A stretch of DNA of 64,000 nt from Phanerodontia chrysosporium (Eukaryota > Basidiomycota > Agaricomycetes > Polyporales > Phanerochaetaceae). Positions 21,722 through 33,319 of the stretch are shown piece by piece. The notes under the pieces are model-generated. The model worked only from the letters and a program-made list of their open reading frames with translations, searched no databases and was not told where the DNA came from. The first letter of the stretch is position 1. Every line of letters begins with the position of its first letter. The stretch covers positions 806,001-870,000 of the forward strand of contig MJGA01000002.1 in assembly GCA_001910725.1 (NCBI GenBank). Direction: 5' to 3'. A program made the position numbers and the translations under genes.

Positions 21722-24090
21722 CCGACGGTGCGGCGCCTTTTCCCGCTCATCAGCGTGCATCTCACCCAACGGGTTCTAGTGCGGAACGGGGGTGCTTCCC
21801 CCTTGCTTCGAGTCGTATCTTCGACGGATTGGTCCTAGACGTTGTCTGTTGGAAGGCGCGATCTTCTTGCCATCGATGTACATCGATACATTTTCTTTCT
21901 CAGTATCCATGACATCTCCCGCTGCCCCGCGTGCAGACCGCGCCAGGCTGGCGGGTCCCCGTGCCCCTGGCCTACACCGCGCATCATCCCGCGGTGGCAT
22001 CCCTGTCCGCCGCGTCCAACTGCCCTCGCGTCGCGCCAGCGCGCCCGCCCTCGCGAGCTTATTTCCCGCTATATTCGGCTCAAAAATTCGCGCTAAGGTG
22101 CGCAGTGCGGGCAGGTACGCGGGGCACTGCGCCCACAGCGCAAGGCACCGTGTGTAGCAGGGCTAGGGCACAAAAGGCGAGTGTTGTGCGGTGTTTGTGG
22201 TGTGCAGGCCGTCTGGAGCGAGGCGTGTCGCCGCGCCGCGCCCGCGTGTGCGGGTGGGCGCCAGGGGCGGGAGGAGTGTGCCCTGTTGGGCACTGCAGTA
22301 CGCGCGGCGGACACGCGGGCTGTGTGAACATCCGTGCGTGCGCCCGCTATGGTGGTCTAGAGGCCTGTCGACCAGGCTGGTTGGGCCGCCACCGCTGCGC
22401 CCTCCGGAAATGAACGAGGCGTTTGACGTGCCGGGCGGGCTTGCGTTGCAGACAATGCGGATTTCTAGGGTGGGCTCCGCGTCCTCGGAGCTCGTCTGCG
22501 CTCGGCGGACGAGTCGGCTGGGGGTCCCCGGCACTACTGCTGGTGCGAGGCGTCCGTGGGTGACTGGCCGAGCAGACGCTCCGGGACAGAAAGGAGGGAA
22601 GGCGGAGTCGTCCCGGGCGAGCGGAGCGGCTGTACGTTGATCCATGAATGCATGTACTGCGCAGAGGCCCGTATGGTGTGGAATCTAGCTGTCCATGACG
22701 GCCCCAGGACGCGCCGTGCTCACCGCGGGGGCGGTGCGAACTCGCGGGACAAAGGGCCTGCGATCCCCCCGGCTCCGCCACCCGCCTCCGGACGCGCTAC
22801 ACGATAGTGCGCGAATAATTGTCGTCCGGGGGCTGCATCTGCCCGTCGCGGCGTCGCGAGGGCCGCTAGCGCAGGGGGTCTTGTTGCATTGAACAACGAC
22901 TGCCGCATTTGCGTGCGCGCGCGCCGGGTGCGCGGGTCGGCCGTCCCTGCGGCGCCAGCGCCCTCCGCCTCGGACGCGCCAGCGGCCTGCATATGGCAGG
23001 GAGCGTGCCTTCCTCTGGAGAGACGTGGTGGCTCGCTCACACACTGTGCAGGCTCGCGCCATGTGGAGTGAAGCACGCTTCGGGGCTGCCTCGGGCCGCG
23101 CACGGCGGCACGGCGGGCGCGCGGCTGTGCGGTGCTCCGGTTGTACACTAGGGCATTGTACCCACGGAGGGCGAAGCAGAGTCTGTCCTGCGCGCGCGCG
23201 CGGGTGTGTCAGCGTGATCTGGCGGGATCTGCAGGACGGGAGCATCTCTGGACTATCGGTTGAGATTGCAGATCGCTGGAGCTGACGAGTACAAGGCCTT
23301 CCTCCTGCTGCTGAGCAGTTGCCAGGGTCTCCCCCGGGCCCGCGAGGGGACTGTGACGGCGGGGCTGTGTGCTGCAGCAGCGCAGTCGCCGTCGCTCGCT
23401 GTGCCCGCCGCTGGAGCCCGGCCTGGGCGAGATGCCCTGGCATCGGCGATCAAGATCCTTGCGCACGATCGCATCTGATGCGCTTCCCGCTGATTTACCC
23501 CGCACGCTGCTGCTGCTCGGCGGTGCACCACCACACGGCCTGCCTCGAGGAAAACGTCTCGAAGGTCGAGGGTGCTGATCAGGCGTATTCGAGCAGAAAC
23601 CGCCGTGAGGGGTCGTCATCATCATCGCGCTGCATATTCCGGGTGGGATGATGGGTCTTATCCACCCAGGGGAATCCTTGTGGGACGGAGGTCTGCTGCC
23701 ACTGACATTGAGTGGGGGTCCTAGTCCTCCCTCCCCTGCTGTTCGCCGCCCTCTGTGCCGCCCCGCGCTGCCGCTGTCCGACGCGTCCTGGGGAGGAGGA
23801 ATATCGCAGGACGTAATAACGGGGGGCGGGGGCATTTCCGGTGAGGTGATTGGGCGTGCGAGGGTCCGGTGTTCTGGGCCCAGAGTGCCGGATCGGCGAT
23901 GTGGGCAATTGATGGGATGTGGTCCGCCCTAGACCACGGGGAGACTTCCTTTTTGGGCAGGATTGGTTGGGTGGACGGATTCCCACAGTGCTCTCGCGCC
24001 CGTATATAGTTTCTATCCAATCAGCCCGCCATGTCCGCTTCTGCGACACCCTCCCCTATCATTTTCCTCCTTCTGCCCTCCACCACCGCC
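21722..24090. other. GC-rich gene-poor region upstream of the HMG-box gene
   Basis: About 2.4 kb of GC-rich DNA. It has many overlapping open frames on both strands, as expected from composition alone, and none looks like a protein family. There is a short CG dinucleotide run near 23190-23203. The last 100 bases contain a TATA-like box and a CCAAT motif (24017-24021) before the HMG-box start. The region may hold a long regulatory 5' region or a non-coding transcript; nothing in the sequence decides this. Confidence 0.45.
24003..24008 (+). promoter_or_regulatory. TATA-like box of the HMG-box gene
   Basis: TATATA lies 83 bases upstream of the ATG at 24091, followed by CCAAT at 24017-24021 and a pyrimidine-rich leader. 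Its position fits a core promoter. Confidence 0.5.
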
Positions 24091-25666
24091 ATGCCTCCCA
24101 CCCGCTCCCGCACCGCGTCTGCTCGAGGTACGTCCCGCACAGCAACGCACCGCCGCACCCTCATGCTCACACCCACGCGCCAGGCAAGCGCAAGCAGGCT
24201 GCTGCAGCCGCCGCAGAGGACCAGGACGCACCGGGCACCATCGCCTTCGCGCCCTCCCTCACCCCAGACACCTTCTTCGACCCGCCTGCCCAGGAGGACC
24301 CCACCGCGCCCGCCGAGTCTCTCCTCTTCCCCGACCTCGAGCAGCGCGAAGACAGCCCCGCGCCGCCACGCCCCAGCCGCAGCGCGCACTCCAAGAAGAA
24401 GCCCGAGGACCACGTCCCGCGCCCCGCCAACTCCTTCATCCTCTTCCGCAGCGCCTTCATCCGCAACCAGCACGTCACCGCCTCCGTCGAGACCAACCAC
24501 AGCACGCTGTCCGCCATCATCGGCCGCACCTGGAAGGGCCTCTCCAAGAAGGAGAAGGCCTTCTGGAACCACAAGGCCAAGATGGCCCTCGAGGAGCACA
24601 AGCGCAAGTTCCCCGAGTACACCTTCCGCCCGCTCCACAACAAGAGCAAGGCCGCCACCAAGCGCAAGGTCCGCGAGGTCGGCCCCAAGGACACCGTCCG
24701 TTGCCAGAAGATCGCCGAGCTTCTCAACCAGGGGCTCAAGGGCAAGGAGCTCGAGGACGCCGTCGCCGAATTCGACCGCAACCGTGTGCCGGAGATCGTT
24801 ACCCGCTTCGAGGCCCCCATCACCGCTGGAAGCTTCAGGCGAGGGTCGTCGGCCCCACTCCCCGAGGCCGCCGCGGCGCGTGCACGCGCCGAGAAAGCCT
24901 CGGGGAAAAAGAAGTCGCGCGCGGTGAGCAGCCAGCCGGAGAGGTCTGCCGCAGGCACGGCCAAGGAGGCCACCAAGAAGGAGGAGACGCGATTTGACTC
25001 TGACTACGCGTCAGAGGCCGAGGGTTCGCTTTGTACAACACCATCCTCTCCTTACCCTACGACGCCAATCACTGAGACCGACCCATCCTTTGTCGTAAGT
25101 GCGCCACAATTTGCTGTAGGGAAGTGAAAACTCACCAGTTATTCGCAGGACATGTCGTTTGCGTACGTCGCAGCGACGACCCCACCTCCGCAGATGCAGC
25201 ACTGCGACCCGCTCTCTGTTTCCGTGTCTCCGCTGGAGACGCAATTTGACGCCGCACCGTACATGTTCTCGCCCGAGCCTTCCCCGCTCGCTGGCGGCGC
25301 TCCGCACGACGTCTTCGGCTCCATGCAGGTCTCGTACCCTGCGGCGGCGAACAACCGTACTACGACGCCTGGTCCCCGATGTCGAGCATGCCCACGACAC
25401 CAAACGACGTTGCGCCAGCGATGTATGTCGCCGCACCCGCGCCGTCGCCTGTGAGCTACGAACCACACTTCAGCTTCTACGCACCCCCTGCGCCCGGCCC
25501 CGTCTACGGCGAGCCCGCGATGTACTCGCCGCCGCCGTTCGAGCCGATGCAGAACGACTACGCGATGCACGCGAAGCCCGGCTACCCGTGCTTCGACCAG
25601 AACCTCGCATCGTTCGAGACCGGCGGCGGGCTATCCCCGCCGTACCCGCCGACGTACGCCATGTAA
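24091..25666 (+). CDS. HMG-box transcription factor (MATA-HMG type)
   Basis: Predicted nuclear DNA-binding regulator of about 490 residues. Exon 1 (24091-24127, MPPTRSRTASAR) is spliced over 24128-24183 to GKRKQAAAAAAEDQDAPG. The HMG box lies around residues 95-170: HVPRPANSFILFRSAFIRN, then LSAIIGRTWKGLSKKEKAFW and ALEEHKRKFPEYTFRP. The Asn/Ser/Phe pattern in PANSFILFR and the EYTFRP end are typical of the sequence-specific MATA/STE11 class rather than the HMGB class. A basic stretch follows (KSKAATKRKVREV). The second intron is 25095-25148. The C-terminal half is Pro/Tyr/Met-rich and probably transactivating, ending PPYPPTYAM. The frame shifts once at about 25350-25355; one extra base (CC for C) restores NQPYYDAWSPMSSMP. 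Relatives include mating-response and development regulators, but no mating-type gene partner is visible nearby. Confidence 0.85.
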
Positions 25667-28600
25667 TGTTGCCGACGTCACGCTTGCGCGCGGCGTAGCG
25701 CCTCGCACCTGTCATGCCCCTCAACCCTTGTCTACCCCCCTTCTCGCGACCGGCCGGGCCCTCAGCGAGACATCGACTCACCTGGAAGAAACTCAAAGCT
25801 TGTTTGTGATAACATGTATTTCTATTGCCGGAGATGGCTGTCTTGCTTATCGTATACCCCCATACCTGTGTCTGTACTCCTAATTTCCCCACTGCATCTA
25901 GCTTGAAACGGTCAGGCGCATTGGAGCCAGAGACGATTTTAGCACATTCTTACTCACCGCGTTTTACCAGTTATTTTCTTGCGCCGTCTTGTTTATTTAG
26001 TTTATACTTCTTGTATATAGTCCCTTGTCGCACGCGTAGGCGGAATTACCATCCTCGCGTTGCACGAGCGAGCGCGCATAACGGAATAGAACAGCCCGTT
26101 TGGAATTTTTAACTTCGCGAGAACGACAGCTTGGATGCGGGTGCGCGCGCGCATGCCGGCACAGCGTGTTCTCGCGCGATGCCTTCCAGAACGTCCGCGC
26201 CGCCCGGTTACCTGCACCGCGGGCCCAAGGCACCCGATGCGGCAGGTGTGCAGACGGCCACAGCGGGGGTCTGGGGCCCTCGCTGCCACGCTGCCGACAC
26301 GTGCGGCACGGCACGTGTGGAGCAGGGCTCCGGCAGCCTTATCACCGAGCCATCGCTGCGTCCGTGGTCAGCTGCTTGCGCATGGGGGAAGGGAAAGGGG
26401 GGATGTCGATGTGCAGCGCAGGGCGGGACGCGATGACAACGCTTGATACTCTGTTTTGCGCTGTCCGCGCTGCGGCCCTGCCCAGGACCTGCGCATCTAC
26501 GCTCGCGCGGGCAAGGGCGTCGTCTCCGGGGATACGCGCTGCCGGCGTGGGGGGCTGCGAGAGGGAATGCCGATACAAGGGCGTGCAGGGTCGGCGTGGG
26601 GCCGGCATACGATGCTCGCGCGGCACATCAGCGGGAAGGGGGCGGACGGGCGAGGTGTGTGACGGCACGGGAAACAAGGCGCGTTACGAGAGCGCAGAGG
26701 GCCAGGTGCGGACGAGAGCGTGGGGCGTGTGCGGTGCGAGGGAGCTGTCGCCATGGAAAGTGCCTCCCCTTCGAAAAGAAAAAACGGAGGGGAAGCCCCC
26801 CCCGCGGCGGATTCCTGCCTTCGCGGGCACAAGGGCTGTACAGGGGTAGCCCCCCACCAGCGCGCACACGGCGCAACGCCCGAGGGTCCTGTGGGAGTAT
26901 GTTGGCCCCGCGCGCGTTGGATCGCCGATGCAATGCGCCAAGGTGGTGGGGCCGGCCTTCTTGCGTGCAGTTCGACGGCGGGGAGCGGACGGCGCGGATG
27001 GGCATCAGAGATAGCGGCCGCTTTTGATCGAATAAGGAAGGCATCCAAGAAACGGTGGCGGACGCGAATGGCGCGAGTACGTTCGGACGCGTGCGCTGAC
27101 CACCGTGTCGTGCTGCGCCAAGCGTCGGTGATATCGGCGGGATCGATAGCGTGATGGTGTATATGAAAAGCACGGTGCTCAGGGAGGGATATCTGCGATT
27201 TTCCTGATGAGTGAGTGGCACGCATGAGCAGTCAGCGACTCACCGGTGGTCCTAGCTGGTAAGCGTTCAGATAGACAACGATGCAGCGATGGTCGCTCCA
27301 TACTTGAACACGTGTCTCGTCCCCGACGATGCGCCCAAGATCACCTTTCGAGAACAAGGCGCTGCAGGTGACTACCGGCCGAACCGCGACAGCATCTGGA
27401 GTATCGGATGGTATGGACGAGTTGACGAAGACAGCATCGAGGACAGAGTCGCAGAAAGAGGCCGCAGGATCGAGGACCAGGAAAGCGGCCATACGGGGCA
27501 CAGAGCGTATATATGGCCTCCGCCATGAGGCTGAGCAGCGCTTCGCCTAGGGCCGCGAGGTAGAGGCACGTCCAATAGAGACAACAGACAGTGGGTCTGC
27601 GCTGTCCGCTTCGGGTAACAAGAAGCCACAACGAGGCATCCGTGGGTCCTGAGCGCTGTTCGGCTTCGGGACAGGTGGCGCACCTCCCAGGGATGTCGTA
27701 GGCCGTATGCTGCCCTCCCTTGCGTGCTTGCCAGTCGATGCTATGCTGTAGGTCGAGGTGGGGACTCTCCAGGCGAACCCAACGCGATTTTTTTCTCTAT
27801 ATATGCGGTCGCGATCGCGGCGTGCGCATCACTTCCCGAGGGAGCGGGCCGACCTCTGCGCGCACCACATCAAATGTCCTTGTGTCCCGGTATGGCAAGC
27901 GCGAAGGAGGCAGCCAACGAGGATTCGCTGCGCCTGGCAACAGGGTGATGCGTCGGGGAAGCTTGCGGGGCGTTGCTAGCTAGTCTTCATAGGGCGGGCG
28001 CCGCGCCGACGGCGGCGAAGCGACTCAGGGTTTGCGTCGCGTACTCCGTGAGAATCCACTGCTCGCTGTCCAATATAATTCAGAGTCGGGGGAGCGGCAA
28101 GTAGTTGCAAGCGACAACACGTACTGTCTGCCACGTAGAAGTTTTTTTCCTCTGCTAGCGCGACCTGGTCCGAGCTCCGCGCATCGCGACGGGCCTAACG
28201 GCGAGCTTGGTCTAACTTGCGTGAATGAGCGGGCATAGAGCGTAGCGAAAGGGTAGTCCAACGTGGATAGATGCTGGCCAGTCGTGAAGCCACGGTGGTT
28301 GCAAAGAGAGGACGCAAGTGAAACGAGTGGCACAAGCACCAGGCTCTGCGATCTATGATGCATTTGCCGGAAGCGCGCAGTGACGCGATGATGTGGCGGG
28401 TTTGATGCGCCCGAGGAGACGGAGGCCCGACATTCAAGTGGGAGGTCTTGCGACAGCTTGAAAATCCGAGCATCGTGCAGTCAGTGAGGAATGGCGAGGT
28501 TGTACTTTCGTCAGCGTAATCGACATGGTTTGAGGTCAATAACGATCGGGCGAATGCGAACACGACAGTAGCTGTAGTACCCTCCAGCTGATAAACGGTA

Positions 28601-29282
28601 TGTTAATTCTTTATATGCAATGTGGTTCGTCAATCCAATCCCAAGTCGCAACAACGCGTACCCAGCGCGACCACGATGTCGAAATTGTGGCTGGCACGAA
28701 CGAGGACGCAGCCACGTGCAGGATAGAGAGGATCGATGGAGGTAGACAATTGCAAGGCTGATCACAGTCAGGAGGGGGCGCGGGCTCGGTGCGCCAGGCT
28801 CGGCAAGAGCTCTTTAAACACAACCACAGCATCCAGATTAGGGGCACGTTCGCGGATCCTCACGAAGAAGCTTTGAATCAATGTCTCGCGCCGTGATGCA
28901 CTGTCAAAGAAGCAGCAACACGGGCCACTCAGAGACGACTCCCACGAATATCTTCTCACTATTCCACATTAGGAGAGCCATAAGGGGCAGTAAAACACGG
29001 GTCTACACGCTGTTCGAGTCAGGAAGATGGTTCAATCACGCGCAAGTGGGATTGGGACGAACCAGGTGGGACCTGACACACCATGACAGGACTGTCATCG
29101 GTCTGCCGACATGCAAGGGCACACAAGCAGATTGCAAGTAGAGTGAGGAATCTAGAGTCTGTCTGAACTTGACCACCCGCTCGTATACACCGAGGGCGCG
29201 TGTGATTATGTTACATTCCTTCAGTACTGCGGTTTATGTCAAACGGATGGACGGACATGAGGGGCGGTGATCATCACGCACC
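25667..29282. other. Long gene-poor region downstream of the HMG-box gene
   Basis: About 3.6 kb. The first 300 bases probably hold the HMG 3' UTR. From 26.1 to 27.1 kb the DNA is GC-rich with overlapping frames on both strands and no family signal. On the minus strand, 27232-27631 has two adjoining frames with a hydrophobic look (AEAIYTLCAPYGRF, MAAFLVLDPAASFCDSV). They might be a relic of a DUF6533-type membrane protein, but the evidence is weak. From 27.7 to 29.2 kb nothing is recognised. Confidence 0.4.
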
Positions 29283-30224
29283 TTATATCTCCATTTTACT
29301 GTCATCGTCTGCTGTGTCTGACAGCACTTCCTCCGGCGCGGACTGCTGTTTAGTCTCAATCTCACTCGGAATCGCACCACCAGGTCTGATACTGTCTTTC
29401 AATAGTTTCCAGACTTTTTCTGCGCCCTCGAGTGCCACTTCCTTAGCCTCTTCGAATTCCGCGTCGTCAATGACACCAGAAGTCGCCGTGTAATTCGTCC
29501 AAAGCAGAGAGGTATGAGGAGCGTCTTCGTCGTCGTCTGTTGATGGCGGGAGAGTCGAGGAGAACATGAAAACAAAGCAGCCTCCGCCTTCCAGCAAGGG
29601 AAGCTCGGCTTCTGACGGGTCGAGCAGAGTGAGGAAGGAGCCTGGCTGGTTAGGGTCTGGTAGGCGTCCGACGGAGACAGCGCAGACGACGCCCTTCATG
29701 GGTATTGAGCCGGCGTTGATGAGGGCTGCGCTGCAAGCATTGACGAGACTGGCGACAAGGCTTGCATTCCACCCTCGCCCCGTACTCCCCAGTCCGCTGC
29801 CGGAATCGCTCCCGCACAACGCCTGCCCTACGATCTGGATGAGGGTGCGCGGATGGTGTGACAAGAGGAGGGCAGGACTGAAGACGGCCTTGAGTGTTGC
29901 GGCGAGGGCTCTCGAGTCTGTACCGGGGGCAGAGGAGAGGGGGCGGACGTGAATCTCGAGAGTCGCCTGTGAGGGGGATTCGAGGTTCGGTCTGACCTCA
30001 ATAGGCCCCGACAGGGATGCCAGAGCTTGCGTTTGACCTAAGTGCCGTCGAGCAAGTCTTTTCAGCGTCGGATTAGCAGCAAAGCGGGCCCAAGGAACGT
30101 GGTACTCACCGAAACCGAACCTCGCAGAGCCGTCTACCCTATCCAGTCCTTCGTACTTGATCGTTATGGGGCGTAGCTCGTCATTTTCGCGGCCGTCACG
30201 TCTTGTCTGTTCAGCAGCCATCAT
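29283..30224 (-). CDS. RRP46: Exosome complex core component RRP46
   Basis: RRP46 is one of the six RNase-PH-like ring subunits of the RNA exosome, acting in rRNA and mRNA processing and decay. The start MMAAEQTRRDGRENDELRPI is preferred over a longer upstream frame. The RNase PH domain 1 signature GLDRVDGSARFGFG is interrupted by a 72-base intron (30038-30109, GTGAGT to CTTAG) before QTQALASLSGPIEVRPNLES and ATLEIHVRPLSS. Domain continuation is seen in RTLIQIVGQALCG, NASLVASLVNACSAALINAG with IPMKGVVCAVSVG, and LLEGGGCFVFMFSS. The acidic C-terminal tail (EEVLSDTADDDSKMEI) is probably disordered. The intron is a multiple of three without stops, so unspliced RNA would still be open. About 290 residues after splicing. 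No phosphorolytic residues are expected in eukaryotic RRP46. Confidence 0.9.
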   Translation of the reverse strand: MMAAEQTRRDGRENDELRPITIKYEGLDRVDGSARFGFGEYHVPWARFAANPTLKRLARRHLGQTQALASLSGPIEVRPNLESPSQATLEIHVRPLSSAPGTDSRALAATLKAVFSPALLLSHHPRTLIQIVGQALCGSDSGSGLGSTGRGWNASLVASLVNACSAALINAGSIPMKGVVCAVSVGRLPDPNQPGSFLTLLDPSEAELPLLEGGGCFVFMFSSTLPPSTDDDEDAPHTSLLWTNYTATSGVIDDAEFEEAKEVALEGAEKVWKLLKDSIRPGGAIPSEIETKQQSAPEEVLSDTADDDSKMEI

Positions 30225-30501
30225 AGGATAGGTCAAGCAATAATATGTCACGATCGCGGTGCATGCTCAGTGACAAGGACCTGATGGCGCGTGACAAGAT
30301 TGTGACGGAAATTCTGCAAAAATTCCACGATATTATCGAGCATATTCTCTCAGTAGCAATGCTAGCACCTCCCCTACAAAATATTCAGTGAAAATTATAT
30401 AGTATATGGCAGCGTCCAAATTATTACACGTCATGGATATGCTAATGCTCGATATAGGGTATCATGAAGAGTGAAGGTATCTCGTCAACAAGCACGAGTT
30501 C

Positions 30502-32691
30502 TTCAGAACGGCTTCGAGCTTGCGCCTATGCCGGCAGCCATCCCAACGGACATCGAGCTGGCCATCTGGGCCCCGAGACCGTCCGTGGGTACGAAGACGG
30601 TCCTCGACCCGAAGGCCTTCACGCGAGAGACCTCCATTCTACGGAATTCCATCTCCCGTGCGAACTGGTCTTGCACTCTTGCGTCCGCCTCCGCCTTGAT
30701 CCTGATCGCCTCAGCCTCGGCCTCTGCAGCAAGCCTCGTCGCCTTGGCTTGTGCCTCAGCCTCGATCTGCAGTTTCTGTGCCTGCGCCTTGGCGGCGGTG
30801 ACAACGCTATAAGCCTCAGCGTCGGCTTGGGTCTGTGAAGGTGCTGGTCAGCATTATGCACAGGGTCGCGAGTATCATTGCGCCACTAACATTGCGAGCT
30901 TCTGCCTTCACACGTGCAACAGCGAGAGAACCCTCCTCCTGCTTGATCTTGTTGCTGTTCTCCCTGTCGACATTCTGCGATGCGGGTCAGTAAAATGGAC
31001 CGAAGATGTAGAACGCAGAGATCCATACCGCAGCCTCCACCTGCGCCTGCAGTGCCCTCGTGGTCAACTTGTCCATCGTGGCCGCGATCTCTCCCTTGAA
31101 TTGACGGTCGATGACGGCTGCATGCCTATCAGCACGGAGTAAGCCAGGAATTTGACAGGATCAGCGTACCAAGGTCTTTCAACACAATTCCGTACTCGAG
31201 GGCTGCGAGATGTAAATCGTCCATTGCACGTGTCCGGAGCGCGTCGAGGAAGACCGACGACGGATCGGCATCGTCGTCCATATTGGGGCCCAATGATCGC
31301 TGCTTTACCATCGAGCTGTAGTCGACTGCATCCGTGTGAGAATAACGGCAGGTCGATCACATGGACTTTGCGTACGGTGAGCGACAATCTGTGTCAGGAT
31401 GGACTGCGTCTTGTCCCGGAGAGCATCGTAAGGAGTATTGTAACCATGCGTTGCAAGCTGAAGAGGGCCATGAGACGGTTATTCTGCGTAAGGGGATCGG
31501 CGAAATCGTACCTTCAACGGCTCCATAAGCTGCCACTTCAAGTAGATCGTCAAGCTGACCGGGACCTGGTCGCGCGTGAAGCTGCCGATCTTCATCAGAG
31601 ACATTTCAAGACGACTCTGGGTAATACGCACATGTCCTTCGTGGGCATTTCCTTCTGGTTTTCACCAAGAGTATACATGCCACGCAGAGTCACGTTGGGG
31701 TTCGTGATGTAATGTTGGCCAGCAGGGAGAAGCTCCAAATCGTCACCCTTCTGCAAGATCGCACAGTTGTTTGCTGGAATGTTCAGGCTATGAAGTCGTC
31801 AGTGTCGCCGAGCGAAATACAATTAGGAATGCAAGCATACAAGAGAGCGACGACATATTCCTTGCGCTTGCCGCCAGCGAGTGCGCTCGACATCGTAATC
31901 TCTTCCTTCCATCCGAGGATTGCACCCGTCGTGTGATCGGTGATCTGCTGAGACAGATGGGTCTGGTCGATGATGGAGAGCACGTCGTACGAGCCCTCCA
32001 CAGCAAATGCAACAAATCCTGAATTCTTGATCACGAAAATCTGGTTCTGGGGATCAGACACAACGGCGGCTTGGTTCTGCGACACTTGGACCACTGTGAG
32101 ACCCTGGAATGTAATGACAGTGTCTGACACTGCAGGCGAATGAACGATGGTCATCTATTCATTTGTCTGCGGTACAAACATAGCAATGTGCTCACATCCT
32201 TGTGTGCCACACCATTCCCTCGCCCACCAGTTCCGCAGTGGAAACCAGGATAGCGGCCAGGAAGAGTGAGGAGCTTGGGCATGCCACCGTGGTTGATCAG
32301 GCCAAGCTGACCAGGCGTTATCTCCTTGCCAATCCACGACACTGGTGTTTTGCGAGACAAGATATGCGTTCCTTGATACTGGCAGACAGACGCGTCAGTC
32401 AGGTTCGCTGCACATGACGTAATCGCTTGCACTTACGTCGGATAGCTGCAGGTCGAGCTTCCTCAACGCAGCGATCAAGCCGCTGTTGTCGATCTTGATG
32501 AAGAACCGTCTGTTCGCGTCGAGGTAGTCTGCGCTGTCCACGAATGTCTTCACACCAGGGTTCGTTGTCGCCCGCGGAGTAGGGACGCTAGGTGGGATAA
32601 GCGGCGTCTTCTTCGAATATTCGGACTCGTCGATGTTGGACATCGGCCTGCCGACGACAGTGGTGTTGTCCGCGACACTGAGCGAGTCCAT
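30502..32691 (-). CDS. SPFH/Band-7 (prohibitin-homology) domain protein
   Basis: A membrane-associated scaffold-type protein of about 490 residues with many short exons and no frame breaks. It starts MDSLSVADNTTVVGRPMSNI and reads VKTFVDSADYLDANRRFFIK. After CQYQGTHILSRKTPVSWIGK there is a β-rich part (ITFQGLTVVQVSQNQAAVVS, IFVIKNSGFVAFAVEGSYDV). The SPFH core follows, with RLEMSLMKIGSFTRDQVPVS and LTIYLKWQLMEPLK, then LATHGYNTPYDALRDKTQSI and GIVLKDLAVIDRQFKGEIAA. The C-terminal coiled coil is the classic Glu/Ala/Lys-rich SPFH tail (QADAEAYSVVTAAKAQAQKL, AEAEAEAIRIKAEADARVQ). It ends AGIGASSKPF. Such proteins form ring oligomers on membranes; the exact compartment is not shown. The gene is tail-to-head with RRP46, with about 280 bases between. 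Confidence 0.85.
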
Positions 32692-33319
32692 GTTGAGATT
32701 GAGTGAGTGGGAGAAAGGAATACCTGCAATGAGGCGTGCCGCACGTCTATTTATGATCCTCACGCACAGCCCACGACGTGAGAAGCCCAATAGAAAACAC
32801 AGCCGGTCGTGGAGACCTAGCGGAACATGTCGCCGTGTCCTGCCGGCAAGTCCACAATTCGCTCAGTTGACCTGTTGGGCGTCTGACGTGAGAGCGGTGC
32901 AGAGCAGTCGTATTAGGGGCGATTGCGGGCTGCCGAACCTGTCGGCCGTAGTTAGCGGCATACACCGTCATATAGCAGAAGGGACAACATACATGTCCAA
33001 CACCGCCACGAAGGTATTCGGCACCTAGCGCCTCCTGCGTGATCCGAGGCCAATATCGCTCAGGGCAACAAGGCACAAGCATCACGAGGATAGCAATGCG
33101 GAAAACGCTGGCGAACGTCGGTTGCGGTCTTAGCAGACGAACTTCAGTATCGCTGAGGCAGTGTATGTCAAACCCGATGGCTCTGCATTTACTCGGAAGC
33201 CCCACTGTTACTGTACACGTTGAATTGCCCTTATACTCCTGCATTCCCGCAGTTCAGTCGACACACATGAATCGATGTACGAAGCGGAGTGACCGTACCA
33301 AAGACGTTCGAGGTACGCC
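32692..33319. other. Intergenic, no gene seen
   Basis: About 630 bases between the SPFH gene start and the carboxylesterase 3' end, both on the minus strand. It should hold the SPFH promoter. No distinct motif was identified. Confidence 0.4.

Noticed and set aside
22163..23835. Several frames of 140-250 codons on both strands
   Set aside because: Same reason: composition-driven open frames in GC-rich DNA with no recognisable protein motif.
26100..27225. Long overlapping open frames on both strands (190-250 codons)
   Set aside because: They lie in GC-rich DNA where stop codons are rare, overlap in several frames on both strands, are rich in Arg/Gly/Pro/Cys and have no domain character.
27232..27631. 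Possible relic of a DUF6533-type membrane protein on the minus strand
   Set aside because: A YTL-x-A-x-YGR-like stretch followed by hydrophobic residues is suggestive, but two frames are needed, flanking helices are missing and the similarity is too weak to call.
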